Below, piece after piece: positions 1 to 9,371 of a stretch of 64,000 nucleotides of DNA (positions within the stretch are counted from its first letter, which is position 1; every line of letters begins with the position of its first letter). Below the pieces are notes generated by a model. That model saw only the letters and a program-made list of their open reading frames with translations. It had not been told where the DNA came from and ran no database searches. Made by a program: the position numbers and the translations under genes. Origin of the DNA: Amycolatopsis sp. CA-230715 (GTDB taxonomy: Bacteria; Actinomycetota; Actinomycetes; Mycobacteriales; Pseudonocardiaceae); NCBI RefSeq assembly GCF_018736145.1, contig NZ_CP059997.1, positions 3,285,501 through 3,349,500 of the forward strand, given 5' to 3'.

Positions 1-353
1 GCCGCGGCGTCGGCGACTGCGGCGAGCTCCGCCCGCGAACTGACCGAGAGGTCCACTCCGGCCTCGAGGCCGGGAGCGAAGTCCGTGCCGGGGATGTCGA
101 GCCAGCTGAACAACCGCGCGGAGATCCCGGCCTCGCGCAACGCGACGGCCTCAGCGACGGAGCAGGCACCGAGCCAGCTCGCGCCCGCCTCGATGGCGGC
201 CTTCGCGACGGGAATCGCGCCGTGACCGTAGCCGTCGGCCTTCACCACGACCATGGTCGCCGCGCTGCCCGCGCGGTCGGCGAGCAGCGCGACGTTGTGC
301 CTGATCGCGTCGAGGTCGATGACCGTTTCGGCGCGTGCGGGATCGGAAGCCAT
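1..353 (-). CDS. alr: Alanine racemase, N-terminal part (truncated by window edge)
   Basis: This makes D-alanine from L-alanine for peptidoglycan, using pyridoxal phosphate (PLP). About 117 residues are visible. The reading frame starts at the ATG complementary to 351-353 and begins MASDPARAETVIDLDAIRHN. Shortly after comes VVVKADGYGHGA, the hallmark block containing the PLP-binding lysine and the GYGHG loop. The rest runs off the left edge. In many actinobacteria alr follows glmS and nnr on the same strand. Here a four-gene sugar operon lies between nnr and alr. The identification is firm; the downstream part is not visible. Confidence 0.93.
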   Translation of the reverse strand, partial: MASDPARAETVIDLDAIRHNVALLADRAGSAATMVVVKADGYGHGAIPVAKAAIEAGASWLGACSVAEAVALREAGISARLFSWLDIPGTDFAPGLEAGVDLSVSSRAELAAVADAA

Positions 354-419
354 AACGGATCCGATTTTCCCACGCTCGCCGGAGCCCGCACGCGGCGGCT
401 CCGGCGAGGGTGAACTTCG

Positions 420-1508
<1,089 letters not shown>

Positions 1509-1511
1509 CCG

Positions 1512-2951
1512 TCAGTCCTCTCCTGAACCTGAAGAAACACCGTGTACGAGTTCTCGTGCGTCCGAATGCGACAGACGAAGGCGCCGCCCCGCTTCGAGCG
1601 CGCCGGAAGAAGGCGTGTCGAGTTCGGCGGGTTCACCGCCGTTCCACCGCGGCGGTTCCGCCGCGCCGCCCAACGCCCAGGCGGCCTGCCGCGCGGCGCC
1701 GAGCGCCACGTACTCGCCGGGCTCCGGCACCACGACGGGCACCCCGAACACGAGCGGGGCCACCGCGCGCACGCTCGCCGACTGCGCCGCGCCGCCGATC
1801 AGCAGGACCCGCCGCACGGTCCCGCCGTGCTCGGCGACCGCGTCGATCCCGGCCGCGAGCCCGCACAGCATTCCCTCGACGGCCGCGCGCGCCAGGTTTT
1901 CCGGTGTCATGTTCGTGCGTCGCAAGCCCAGCAGGGTACCGCTCGCCTCGGGCAGGTTCGGGGTCCGCTCACCGTCCAGATAGGGCAGGAGGGTGAGACC
2001 GCCCGCACCCGGTTCCGCGGCGAGCGCGAGCCTGTCCAGTTCGTCGAGTCCGACGCCCAGCATCGCCGCCGACGCGGTCAGCACGCGCGCCGCGTTGAGG
2101 GTGCAGGCCAGTGGCAGGAACCGCCCGGTGGCGTCGGCGAACCCGGCGACCGTGCCGGTCGGATCGGCCGGCGCCGACTCGCTCACGCCGAACACCGCGC
2201 CGCTGGTGCCAAGCGACACGACCACGTCGCCGGGGCCGAGGTCCAGCGCGAGCGCGGCGGCCATGTTGTCGCCCGTGCCCGCGGAGACCAGCACGCCGTC
2301 CGCGGTGCGTCCCGCCGCTTCCGCGGGGCCGAGCACCTCCGGCAGCGCCGGGGTGCGGCCGCCGAAGGCGTGCGCGAGGATCTCGGTGCGGTAGACGCCT
2401 TCCGCGGGCGAAAAGTAGCCCGTGCCGGACGCGTCACCGCGATCGGTCACCGGTTCGCCGCCGAGCAGGCGCCAGGTGAGCCAGTCGTGGGGCAGCAGGA
2501 CACGGGCGACGCGATCCGCCAGTTCCGGTTCGTGCTCGGCCATCCAGCGCAGCTTCGTCACGGTGAAGCTCGCGACGGGCACCAGCCCGACCGTCTTCGC
2601 CCACGCTTGCGGGCCGCCGAGTTCGCCGGCCAGCTCCGCGGCCGCCTTCGCCGAGCGCGTGTCGTTCCACAGCAAGGCGGGGCGCACCGGTTCGCCGGAT
2701 TCGCCGAGCGCGACCATGCCGTGCTGCTGGCCGCCGATCCCGATCGCTTCGACGCCGTCGAGCAAGCCGCCGGACGCCTCGGTGAACGCGCGCCACCACG
2801 CCGAGGGGTCGACCTCCGTGCCGTCGGGATGGGCGGCCTTGCCGGTGCGGACGACCCGGCCCGTCGCGGCGTCGCACACCACGACCTTGGTCGACTGGGT
2901 CGACGAGTCGACGCCGGCGACCAGCCGCGCGCCCTCAGCCGTCCCGTTCAT
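1512..2951 (-). CDS. xylB: Xylulokinase (FGGY-family carbohydrate kinase)
   Basis: This phosphorylates D-xylulose to xylulose 5-phosphate, feeding the pentose phosphate pathway. It is about 479 residues. The N-terminal phosphate-binding loop [29 protein letters not shown] and the C-terminal [10 protein letters not shown] segment are typical of XylB. An upstream in-frame start at 2978 exists, but the ATG at 2951 places the VDSSTQS loop close to the N terminus, as usual, and overlaps the DeoR gene by only 17 bp. Neither start has a strong ribosome-binding site. The neighbouring zinc dehydrogenase could make ketoses from polyols, which supports a polyol-to-xylulose-to-X5P route. Another pentulose or hexulose kinase specificity is possible. 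Confidence 0.88.
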   Translation of the reverse strand: MNGTAEGARLVAGVDSSTQSTKVVVCDAATGRVVRTGKAAHPDGTEVDPSAWWRAFTEASGGLLDGVEAIGIGGQQHGMVALGESGEPVRPALLWNDTRSAKAAAELAGELGGPQAWAKTVGLVPVASFTVTKLRWMAEHEPELADRVARVLLPHDWLTWRLLGGEPVTDRGDASGTGYFSPAEGVYRTEILAHAFGGRTPALPEVLGPAEAAGRTADGVLVSAGTGDNMAAALALDLGPGDVVVSLGTSGAVFGVSESAPADPTGTVAGFADATGRFLPLACTLNAARVLTASAAMLGVGLDELDRLALAAEPGAGGLTLLPYLDGERTPNLPEASGTLLGLRRTNMTPENLARAAVEGMLCGLAAGIDAVAEHGGTVRRVLLIGGAAQSASVRAVAPLVFGVPVVVPEPGEYVALGAARQAAWALGGAAEPPRWNGGEPAELDTPSSGALEAGRRLRLSHSDARELVHGVSSGSGED

Positions 2952-3783
2952 GGTCCCGAGCTTGGTTGGTCTGGACATGTTTGTCGAGAGTTGCGAGTAG
3001 GACAGTTGCGCCGAAACCGCGCATGGCCTCCACCTCGTCCGCTGGGGTCGTGTCCTCGGTGATCACCACGTCGTAATCGCCCGCGTCACCGTGCGCGAAC
3101 GTGGCGGTCTTCCCGAACTTCGACCGGTCCACCAGCGCCACGTTCCGGTTGGCCGCCTTGAGCACGGCTTCCTTCAGCTCGGCGTACTCGCGCACCGGGT
3201 GGTAGAACCGGCCCGCCGCGGCCGCGGTCACGGAGACGAACCCGATGTCCGCGCGGAGCTTCCCGAGCGCGGCGAGCGTGTCCGGGCCGATGCAGGAGTC
3301 GAATTCGGTGTACCGGCCACCGAGAAGGAGCACTTCGACCGTCTCGGAAGGACCGAGAATCCTCGCGATCTCCAGCGAGTTGGTGATCACCACGAGCCGC
3401 TCGGTGTTCCCGCTCGCGAGGCGTTTGGCGAGTGGGAACAGTGTCGTCGAATCGTCCATCAGGATCGTCTGCCCCGGCTCGACCTCGGCCGCGGCCAGCG
3501 CGCACAACGCCTCCTTTTCGCGGACGTTCAGCCCTTCCCTGAACCGTTTCGCGGTCTCCATGGTCAGCGCGGGATACGCCGCGACGCGGCCGCGCAGCTT
3601 CCGCAGCAGCCTGCGGTCGGCGAGCGCGTCGAGATCGCGGTGCATGGTCATCAGGCTGACGCCGAACCGCGCGGTGAGATCGTCGATCCTGACCTCGCCG
3701 CGCTCGATCACGTGGCCGAGCACGTCCTGGCGGCGCCGTTCGACCTCCGCGTCCGAAGGCCGGGGCGGTCGTTTGCTAGGCAC
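2935..3783 (-). CDS. DeoR/GlpR-family transcriptional regulator
   Basis: This is a sugar-phosphate-responsive repressor of 282 residues. The N-terminal winged helix-turn-helix includes [20 protein letters not shown] and the typical DeoR recognition segment [18 protein letters not shown]. It is followed by a DeoRC sugar-phosphate sensor domain with [16 protein letters not shown] and [13 protein letters not shown]. It overlaps the dehydrogenase gene upstream by 8 bp and xylulokinase downstream by 17 bp, so it is within the operon it probably controls. The candidate operators are the repeats at 4861-4902. The inducer is unknown; an intermediate of polyol or xylulose metabolism is likely. Confidence 0.9.
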   Translation of the reverse strand: MPSKRPPRPSDAEVERRRQDVLGHVIERGEVRIDDLTARFGVSLMTMHRDLDALADRRLLRKLRGRVAAYPALTMETAKRFREGLNVREKEALCALAAAEVEPGQTILMDDSTTLFPLAKRLASGNTERLVVITNSLEIARILGPSETVEVLLLGGRYTEFDSCIGPDTLAALGKLRADIGFVSVTAAAAGRFYHPVREYAELKEAVLKAANRNVALVDRSKFGKTATFAHGDAGDYDVVITEDTTPADEVEAMRGFGATVLLATLDKHVQTNQARDHERDG

Positions 3784-4819
3784 GGGCGACCTGCGGCAGC
3801 ACCACGGGTTTGATCACGGCGGGGTCCTGCGCGGCGACGGTGAGCGCGCGCTCGACCTCGTCGAGCCCGAACCGGTGCGTGATCAGCCGGTCCAGCAGGA
3901 CCTCGCCGGTGCCCGCGAGCGCGATCGCGGTCGGCCACGTGTTGGCGTAGCGGAAGGTGCCGGTCAGCTCCAGCTCGTAGCTCTGCACGTGCGCGAGCGG
4001 CAGCGGGATCTCGTCACCGCCCATGCCGACCAGCACCACCCTGCCCGCGCGCCCGACCTGGCGGATGCCCTGCCCGGCGGCCGCGGGCACCCCGGAGCAT
4101 TCGAGCAGCACATCGGGCTCGAAACCGCTCTGTGCAAGCGTTTGCGCCGACACGTCGACGGTGCCGGTGGCCCCCAGCTCGCGCGCCACCGCGAGCCGCT
4201 GCGCGTTCACGTCGGTGACCACGACCTCGCTCGCGCCGAACGCGCGCGCGGTCTGCGCCGCGACGAGCCCGATCGGGCCCGCGCCGGTGATCAGCACGCG
4301 GCTGCCGGGGCCGACCCCGCCCTTGCGGCACGCCCACACGCCGACTGAAAGCGGCTCCAGCAGACCCGCGGCCTCGTCGCTGATCGAGTCGGGCACCGGA
4401 TGCGCGAAGTCTTCTCGCAGCACGACGTACTCGCAGAACGCGCCGTCGATCGGCGGCGTGCCGAAGAATCGCATCTCCGGGCAGAGGTTGTAGCGGCCCG
4501 CCTTGCACTGCCGGCACACCGAACACGGGACGCCGGGCTCGATCGCGACTCGCGCGCCGATGTCGAGCGTCCGCGCCTCGGCGCCTCGCGCGACGACCAC
4601 GCCGCTCGGTTCGTGGCCCAGCACGAGCGGCCCGCGGACCACGTGGGCACCGATCCGGCCGTGCTCGTAGTAGTGCACGTCGCTCCCGCACGTGCCGACC
4701 GCGCCCACCTTGATCAGCACCTCGCTCGGGCCGGGGGCGGGCACCGCGCGCTCCTCGGTCACCACCTCGTGGATCCCGTTCAGCACGGACACCTTCATCG
4801 CTTCGGGGATCTCGCTCAC
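3776..4819 (-). CDS. Zinc-dependent polyol (sorbitol/L-iditol/xylitol-type) dehydrogenase
   Basis: This is a medium-chain alcohol dehydrogenase of 347 residues that probably oxidises a sugar alcohol to a ketose with NAD(P). Catalytic zinc ligands are C44 in CGSDVHYYEHG and H69-E70 in LGHEPSG. Structural zinc cysteines are C99, C102, C105 and C113. The Rossmann motif GAGPIGLVAA follows near residue 175. The start is a GTG at 4819 with GGGAG upstream; an internal ATG at codon 8 is possible. It is the first gene of the four-gene operon. Which polyol is used cannot be decided: sorbitol, xylitol and L-threonine dehydrogenases share these motifs, but HYYEHG is typical of sorbitol-type enzymes. Confidence 0.85.
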   Translation of the reverse strand: MSEIPEAMKVSVLNGIHEVVTEERAVPAPGPSEVLIKVGAVGTCGSDVHYYEHGRIGAHVVRGPLVLGHEPSGVVVARGAEARTLDIGARVAIEPGVPCSVCRQCKAGRYNLCPEMRFFGTPPIDGAFCEYVVLREDFAHPVPDSISDEAAGLLEPLSVGVWACRKGGVGPGSRVLITGAGPIGLVAAQTARAFGASEVVVTDVNAQRLAVARELGATGTVDVSAQTLAQSGFEPDVLLECSGVPAAAGQGIRQVGRAGRVVLVGMGGDEIPLPLAHVQSYELELTGTFRYANTWPTAIALAGTGEVLLDRLITHRFGLDEVERALTVAAQDPAVIKPVVLPQVARA

Positions 4820-4860
4820 CGGTCACCGCTCCCAACGTCCGTCCCATGCCGCCTGGATCT

Positions 4861-4902
4861 TCCTACCAGAAATCCGCACACCTCCTACCACATAACTAGT
4901 TA
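4861..4902 (-). promoter_or_regulatory. Candidate operator/promoter region of the polyol operon
   Basis: This AT-richer stretch upstream of the dehydrogenase start holds two direct copies of TCCTACCA (4861-4868 and 4883-4890). They are 22 bp apart, about two helical turns. A perfect palindrome TAACTAGTTA follows at 4893-4902. Repeats of this kind suit DeoR-family binding. No convincing -35/-10 pair was assigned. Confidence 0.4.
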
Positions 4903-4932
4903 ACTTCATCCCCACGGCTCAGTCGCGGGGGA

Positions 4933-4950
4933 CGTTTAGCGGGCTAAACG
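4933..4950. repeat. 18-bp palindromic element, copy 1
   Basis: Consensus CGTTTAGCGGGCTAAACG. Here the symmetry extends to 13-bp arms (4928-4940 and 4943-4955) around a GG centre, so the copy is a long perfect inverted repeat. It lies between the nnr stop and the start of the polyol operon. Confidence 0.9.
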
Positions 4951-5010
4951 TCCCCGGAGCCCGCCGGACGAGGGCACACCCGGGTCCCGCTCAGCTCGCG
5001 CGCTGAGCTG

Positions 5011-5028
5011 CAGTTAGCGGGCTAAACG
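5011..5028 (-). repeat. Palindromic element, copy 2 (CAGTTAGC variant), forms the nnr stop
   Basis: One arm reads CAGTTAGC instead of CGTTTAGC. On the minus strand the intact arm supplies the last codons and the TAG stop of nnr (GAC GTT TAG). Confidence 0.9.
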
Positions 5029-6473
5029 TCGCGGAGGAGCGAGCGGACGGAGCGCAGGGCGGCCGGGATGGCATCCACCAGAGCCGACGCGGGCACCGGC
5101 ACACCGCGCGACGCGACATCGCCCGCCACCGAGTGGACGTACGCCGCCGCCCCCGCCGCGAGCCACGGGTCGAGCCCGACGGCGAGCAGCGAGCCGACGA
5201 GCCCCGAAAGCACGTCACCGGATCCGGCCGTCGCCAGCCACGAGCCGCGCGGCGTGTTCACCAGCGCGCGCCCGTCCGGTGCCGCGACCACCGTGCAGTG
5301 CCCCTTGAGCAGCACCACCGCGTTGTACTTCCTCGCCGCCGCGCGCGCCGCTTCGACCCGGTCGGCACCCGGCTTCTCCCCCATCAGCCGCGCGAACTCC
5401 CCCGCGTGCGGGGTCAGCACCAGCGGCGTCCCCGGATCGCGCGCGTCCAGGACCTCGGGCACACGCGCGATCAACGTCGTCGCGTCGGCGTCGGCGCACA
5501 CCGGAACCCCGGCGCCCAGCACGGTTTCCAGCGTCGAGCGCCCTTCGCCGCCGGTACCGATCCCCGGCCCGACGACCCACGCCTGCACCCGCCCCGCGTC
5601 GGTCACCGAGCCGGTCGCGATCACCTCCGGCCAGCGCGCCCGCACCAGATCGGCGGCGCTGCCCGCGTACCGGACCATCCCCGAAGTCGCCAGCGTCGCC
5701 GCACCCGTCGCGAGCACGGCGGCGCCGGGGTAGGTCGCCGAGCCCGCCGCGATACCGGTGACACCCTGGCTGTACTTGTCGTCGTCAGGCCCGGGGATCG
5801 GCCACGCCGCCGCGACATCGGCGACGTCCAGCCGCATCACGTCCGGATCACCGAGTTCCGGGAGTAACCCGATGTCGACGAGCTCGACCTCGCCGCACCG
5901 CGCCGGATTGAGCGCGTGCACGGGTTTGCGCGCGCCGAAGGTCACCGTGCAGGACGCCCGCACGGCGTCACCCTCGACAGCTCCGGTATCCGGATCGACC
6001 CCGCTCGGCAGATCGACCGCGAGCATGGGCGCCACGACACGGCTGACCAGCTCCGCCGCCTCCGGGCGCAGTGAACCGCGCGCGGAAAGCCCGACGATGC
6101 CGTCGATCACGAGATCCGCGCGCTCGATCCAGTCAGGGCCCGCCGCCGCTTCGACGACCCGGCCACCCGCGCGTCGCAGCGCGGCCAGCCCCTCGGCATG
6201 GGCACGCGCCGGCTTCAGCAGCACAGCCGTGACACCGACGCTGCGCTTCCGCAGAAACGCACCCGCCCACAGCGCGTCGCCGCCGTTGTTCCCAGCGCCC
6301 ACGAGCAGCACCACCGAACGCCCCGCCACGGCTCCGGTGTGCTCGGCCAGCATCCTGGCCGCGACCACCGATACCCCGAACGCGGCCTTCCGCATCAGCG
6401 CGCCGTCGGGTGTGACCGCGAGCAGCCGTTCCTCCGCCGCGCGAATCCGATCCGTCGTCCAGATCCCGTGCAC
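5022..6473 (-). CDS. nnr: Bifunctional NAD(P)H-hydrate epimerase/dehydratase
   Basis: This repairs hydrated NAD(P)H. The N-terminal YjeF-type epimerase domain carries GAGNNGGD at 59-66. The C-terminal ribokinase-like ADP/ATP-dependent dehydratase domain shows LTPHAGEFARLMG, NTPRGSWLATAGSGDVLSG and GLVGSLLAVGLDPWLA. At 483 residues it has the usual length of the fused enzyme. It starts 12 bp after the glmS stop, so the two genes are probably cotranscribed, as in other actinobacteria. The C terminus LLRDV and its TAG stop are provided by a copy of the 18-bp palindrome, so the present 3' end of the gene may have been reshaped by that element. Confidence 0.95.
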   Translation of the reverse strand: MHGIWTTDRIRAAEERLLAVTPDGALMRKAAFGVSVVAARMLAEHTGAVAGRSVVLLVGAGNNGGDALWAGAFLRKRSVGVTAVLLKPARAHAEGLAALRRAGGRVVEAAAGPDWIERADLVIDGIVGLSARGSLRPEAAELVSRVVAPMLAVDLPSGVDPDTGAVEGDAVRASCTVTFGARKPVHALNPARCGEVELVDIGLLPELGDPDVMRLDVADVAAAWPIPGPDDDKYSQGVTGIAAGSATYPGAAVLATGAATLATSGMVRYAGSAADLVRARWPEVIATGSVTDAGRVQAWVVGPGIGTGGEGRSTLETVLGAGVPVCADADATTLIARVPEVLDARDPGTPLVLTPHAGEFARLMGEKPGADRVEAARAAARKYNAVVLLKGHCTVVAAPDGRALVNTPRGSWLATAGSGDVLSGLVGSLLAVGLDPWLAAGAAAYVHSVAGDVASRGVPVPASALVDAIPAALRSVRSLLRDV

Positions 6474-6485
6474 GCGACGCCTCCG

Positions 6486-8348
6486 TTACTCGACCGTGAC
6501 CGACTTCGCCAGGTTACGCGGCTTGTCGACGTCGTAACCGCGCGTGCGCGCGATCTCGGCGGCCAGGACCTGCAGCGGCACGGTCGACACCAGCGGCTGC
6601 AGCAACGTCGGCACGGCCGGGATTTCGACCAGTTCGTCGGCGAACGGGCGCACCGTCTCGTCGCCTTCCTCGGCGATCACGATGGTGCGCGCGCCGCGAG
6701 CCTGGATCTCGCTGATGTTCGAGACGAGCTTCGCGTGCAGCATCGCGCGCCCCTTCGGCGACGGCATCACGACCACGACGGGAAGGCCGTCCTCGATCAG
6801 CGCGATCGGCCCGTGCTTGAGCTCGCCCGCCGCGAAGCCCTCGGCGTGCATGTAGGCGAGTTCCTTCAGCTTCAGCGCGCCCTCGAGCGCGACCGGGAAG
6901 CCGACGTGCCTGCCGAGGAACAGCACCGCCTTCGACTCGGCGATCCTCCTGCCGAGTTCGCGTACTTGCTCCACAGTGGACAGAACCTTCTGCACCGCCG
7001 CGGGCATCGCTTCGAGCTCGGCGAACTCCCTGGCGACCTCGTCCGGGTACTTCGTGCCCCTCGCCTGCGCCAGCGCGAGCCCGACGAGGTAGTTCGCCGC
7101 GATCTGCGCGAGGAAGGCCTTGGTGGACGCGACACCGATCTCGGGACCGGCGTGGGTGTAGAGCACGGCGTCCGACTCGCGCGGGATCTGGGCGCCGTTG
7201 GTGTTGCAGACCGCCAGCACCCTGGCCTTCTGCTCGCGCGCGTGGCGGACGGCTTCCAGCGTGTCCGCGGTTTCCCCGGACTGCGACACGGCGACCACGA
7301 GCGTGTCGCGGTCGAGCACCGGGTCGCGGTAGCGGAACTCGCTGGCCAGCTCGACCTCGACGGGCAGCCGGCACCAGTGCTCGATCGCGTACTTGGCGAC
7401 CAGCCCGGAGTGGTAGGCCGAACCGCACGCGACCACGAAGACCTTGTCGACGTCACGCAGGTCCTGATCGGAGATCCGCTGCTCGTCGAGGATGATCCGG
7501 CCGGACTCGAAGTGCCCGCGCAGCGTGTTCGCCAACGCCTCGGGCTGCTCTTCGATCTCCTTCAGCATGAAATACTCGTGGCCGCCCTTCTCAGCGGCCG
7601 AGAGGTCCCAGTCCACCGTGAACGGCTTGGCCTGCGCGGGTTCGCCGGCGAAGTCGCGCACCTCGTATCCGTCGCGTGTGATCACCACCAGCTGGTCCTG
7701 GCCGAGTTCCACGGCCTCGCGGGTGTGCTCGATGAACGCCGCGACGTCGGAGGCGACGAAGGTCTCCCCTTCGCCGACGCCCACCACCAGCGGCGAGGAG
7801 CGGCGCGCGGCGACGATCGTGTCCGGCTCGTCGGCGTGCGTGACGACCAACGTAAACGCGCCTTCGAGCCGACGGCACACCACACGCACGCTGGCGGCCA
7901 GGTCGCCAGCCGTGTCGCCGTCGGTGTAGGCCCTGGCGATCAGGTGGGCGGTGGTTTCGGTGTCGGTGTCGCTGGCCATCTCCACGCCGTCGGCCTCGAG
8001 CTCGGCGCGCAGCGCGGCGAAGTTCTCGATGATGCCGTTGTGCACGACGGCGACCTTGCCGGAAGCGTCCTGGTGCGGATGGGAGTTCCGGTCGACCGGC
8101 GCACCGTGCGTCGCCCAGCGAGTGTGGCCCATCCCCGCGGTGCCCGCGAAACCCGCGCGCCCCGTCGAATCGAGCTCGGCCTCCAGATTCGCCAGCCTGC
8201 CCGCCTTGCGGCCGACCGTCAGCGCACCGTGCCCGTCCAGCACGGCGACCCCGGCCGAGTCGTACCCCCGGTACTCCATCCGGCGAAGCCCGCCCAGCAC
8301 GACGTCCAGCGCCTGGCGATGACCGACATATCCCACGATTCCGCACAC
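6486..8348 (-). CDS. glmS: Glutamine--fructose-6-phosphate aminotransferase (isomerizing)
   Basis: This makes glucosamine 6-phosphate from fructose 6-phosphate and glutamine, the first step to UDP-GlcNAc. It is about 620 residues. I choose the GTG at 8348 rather than the GTG at 8354. This gives MCGIVGYVG, so that Cys2 becomes the N-terminal catalytic nucleophile after Met removal; the longer start would bury it. The glutaminase domain shows MGHTRWATHG. Two SIS isomerase domains follow, with VVACGSAYHSGLVAKY and VAVSQSGETADT. The C terminus KPRNLAKSVTVE is typical. It heads a likely operon with nnr and works with glmM at 12572-13906. Confidence 0.97.
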   Translation of the reverse strand: MCGIVGYVGHRQALDVVLGGLRRMEYRGYDSAGVAVLDGHGALTVGRKAGRLANLEAELDSTGRAGFAGTAGMGHTRWATHGAPVDRNSHPHQDASGKVAVVHNGIIENFAALRAELEADGVEMASDTDTETTAHLIARAYTDGDTAGDLAASVRVVCRRLEGAFTLVVTHADEPDTIVAARRSSPLVVGVGEGETFVASDVAAFIEHTREAVELGQDQLVVITRDGYEVRDFAGEPAQAKPFTVDWDLSAAEKGGHEYFMLKEIEEQPEALANTLRGHFESGRIILDEQRISDQDLRDVDKVFVVACGSAYHSGLVAKYAIEHWCRLPVEVELASEFRYRDPVLDRDTLVVAVSQSGETADTLEAVRHAREQKARVLAVCNTNGAQIPRESDAVLYTHAGPEIGVASTKAFLAQIAANYLVGLALAQARGTKYPDEVAREFAELEAMPAAVQKVLSTVEQVRELGRRIAESKAVLFLGRHVGFPVALEGALKLKELAYMHAEGFAAGELKHGPIALIEDGLPVVVVMPSPKGRAMLHAKLVSNISEIQARGARTIVIAEEGDETVRPFADELVEIPAVPTLLQPLVSTVPLQVLAAEIARTRGYDVDKPRNLAKSVTVE

Positions 8349-8414
8349 GCCCACCAGCGTAACGAGAGACGTGGATCTCCCTCCCCCGGCACTTGCCCCC
8401 GGGGCCGCCGGCCG

Positions 8415-8432
8415 CGTTTAGCGGGCTAAACG
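8415..8432 (-). repeat. Palindromic element, copy 3
   Basis: A perfect 18-bp copy in the 139-bp region between the divergent glmS and alpha/beta-hydrolase genes, 56 bp before the hydrolase start. This position makes it unlikely to be only a terminator. Confidence 0.88.
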
Positions 8433-8487
8433 TCGCGGGCGGGCAGTCGGCGGGCTCGGCGACCGGTGGCGCAGTAAGGTCACGCGC

Positions 8488-9303
8488 ATGGCCAGCAAGC
8501 CCAAGGAGCTGCTCGACGAGCTGTCCCACCCCGGCCCCCACGAAGTGCTGCGCGGCAATCTCGCACTCATCGGGCTCCCGGGCGTCGTGTTCACCCCGCG
8601 CGCCGGGCTCGGGCTCCCCGCGGTCGCGTTCGGCCACGGCTGGCTCCAGCCGCCCGGCCGCTACCGCGACCTGCTGAGCCACCTGGCGAGCTGGGGAATC
8701 GTCGCGGCCGCGCCCGCGACGCAGCGCGGCCCGCTGCCGTCGCACCGGATCTTCGCGTCGGACCTGCGCAGCACGCTCGACCTCGTCACCGGCGTCCGCC
8801 TCGGCCCCGACGGCATCAGCGTCGACCGTGAGAAGCTCGGCATCGCGGGCCATTCGACGGGCGCGGGTGCCGCCGTCCTCGCCGCGGCCGCCGACACCGC
8901 GCCGAAGATCCGCGCGGTCGCGACGTACGCGGCGGCGCAGACCTTCCCGTCCGCCACGGAGGCCGCGCGCCGCATCACCGTGCCCGGCCTGCACCTCGCC
9001 GCCGAGGAAGACCTCGTGGCGCCGCGCATCGGGCACGTCGAAGCGATCGCGAAGTCCTGGAGCGGCCCGGTCCAGCTCCGCACGCTCGCGAAGTCGTCCC
9101 ATCTCGCGGTCACCGAGGGAAAGCACTGGAGCCAGCTGCTCCTGCACGGCAAACCCCACCGCGGCACCCAGCGCCTCGTGCGGGCCCTGTTCACCGCGTT
9201 CTTCCTGACCCACCTCACCGGCACGAGCCAGTACGAGCCCCTGCTCGAGGCCGACGTGAAGAAGGCCGCCGTCGACCTGGACGAGTCCCCGGTCAGCGGG
9301 TGA
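8488..9303 (+). CDS. Alpha/beta-hydrolase (dienelactone hydrolase/chlorophyllase-like)
   Basis: This is a cytoplasmic serine hydrolase of 271 residues with unknown substrate. The nucleophile elbow is GIAGHSTGAGAAVL (G-H-S-T-G). An oxyanion-loop-like GHGW precedes it. The likely acid is in LAAEEDLVAP and the catalytic histidine in KSSHLAVTEG. The motif order fits the polyester-hydrolase/chlorophyllase-like family common in actinobacteria. No signal peptide is visible. It stands alone, divergent from glmS and convergent with the next gene. An esterase activity is inferred from the fold only. Confidence 0.8.
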   Translation: MASKPKELLDELSHPGPHEVLRGNLALIGLPGVVFTPRAGLGLPAVAFGHGWLQPPGRYRDLLSHLASWGIVAAAPATQRGPLPSHRIFASDLRSTLDLVTGVRLGPDGISVDREKLGIAGHSTGAGAAVLAAAADTAPKIRAVATYAAAQTFPSATEAARRITVPGLHLAAEEDLVAPRIGHVEAIAKSWSGPVQLRTLAKSSHLAVTEGKHWSQLLLHGKPHRGTQRLVRALFTAFFLTHLTGTSQYEPLLEADVKKAAVDLDESPVSG

Positions 9304-9334
9304 ACCGGGCAGCCGCCACCCGGCCCACCCGCGA

Positions 9335-9352
9335 CGTTTAGCCCGCTAAACG
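9335..9352 (+). repeat. Palindromic element, copy 4
   Basis: A perfect 18-bp copy in the 68-bp gap between the convergent hydrolase and the large T7SS-associated gene. It could fold as a hairpin terminator for both, but no T-tract follows. Confidence 0.9.
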
Positions 9353-9371
9353 CACTTCAGCGGCCCGCGGG

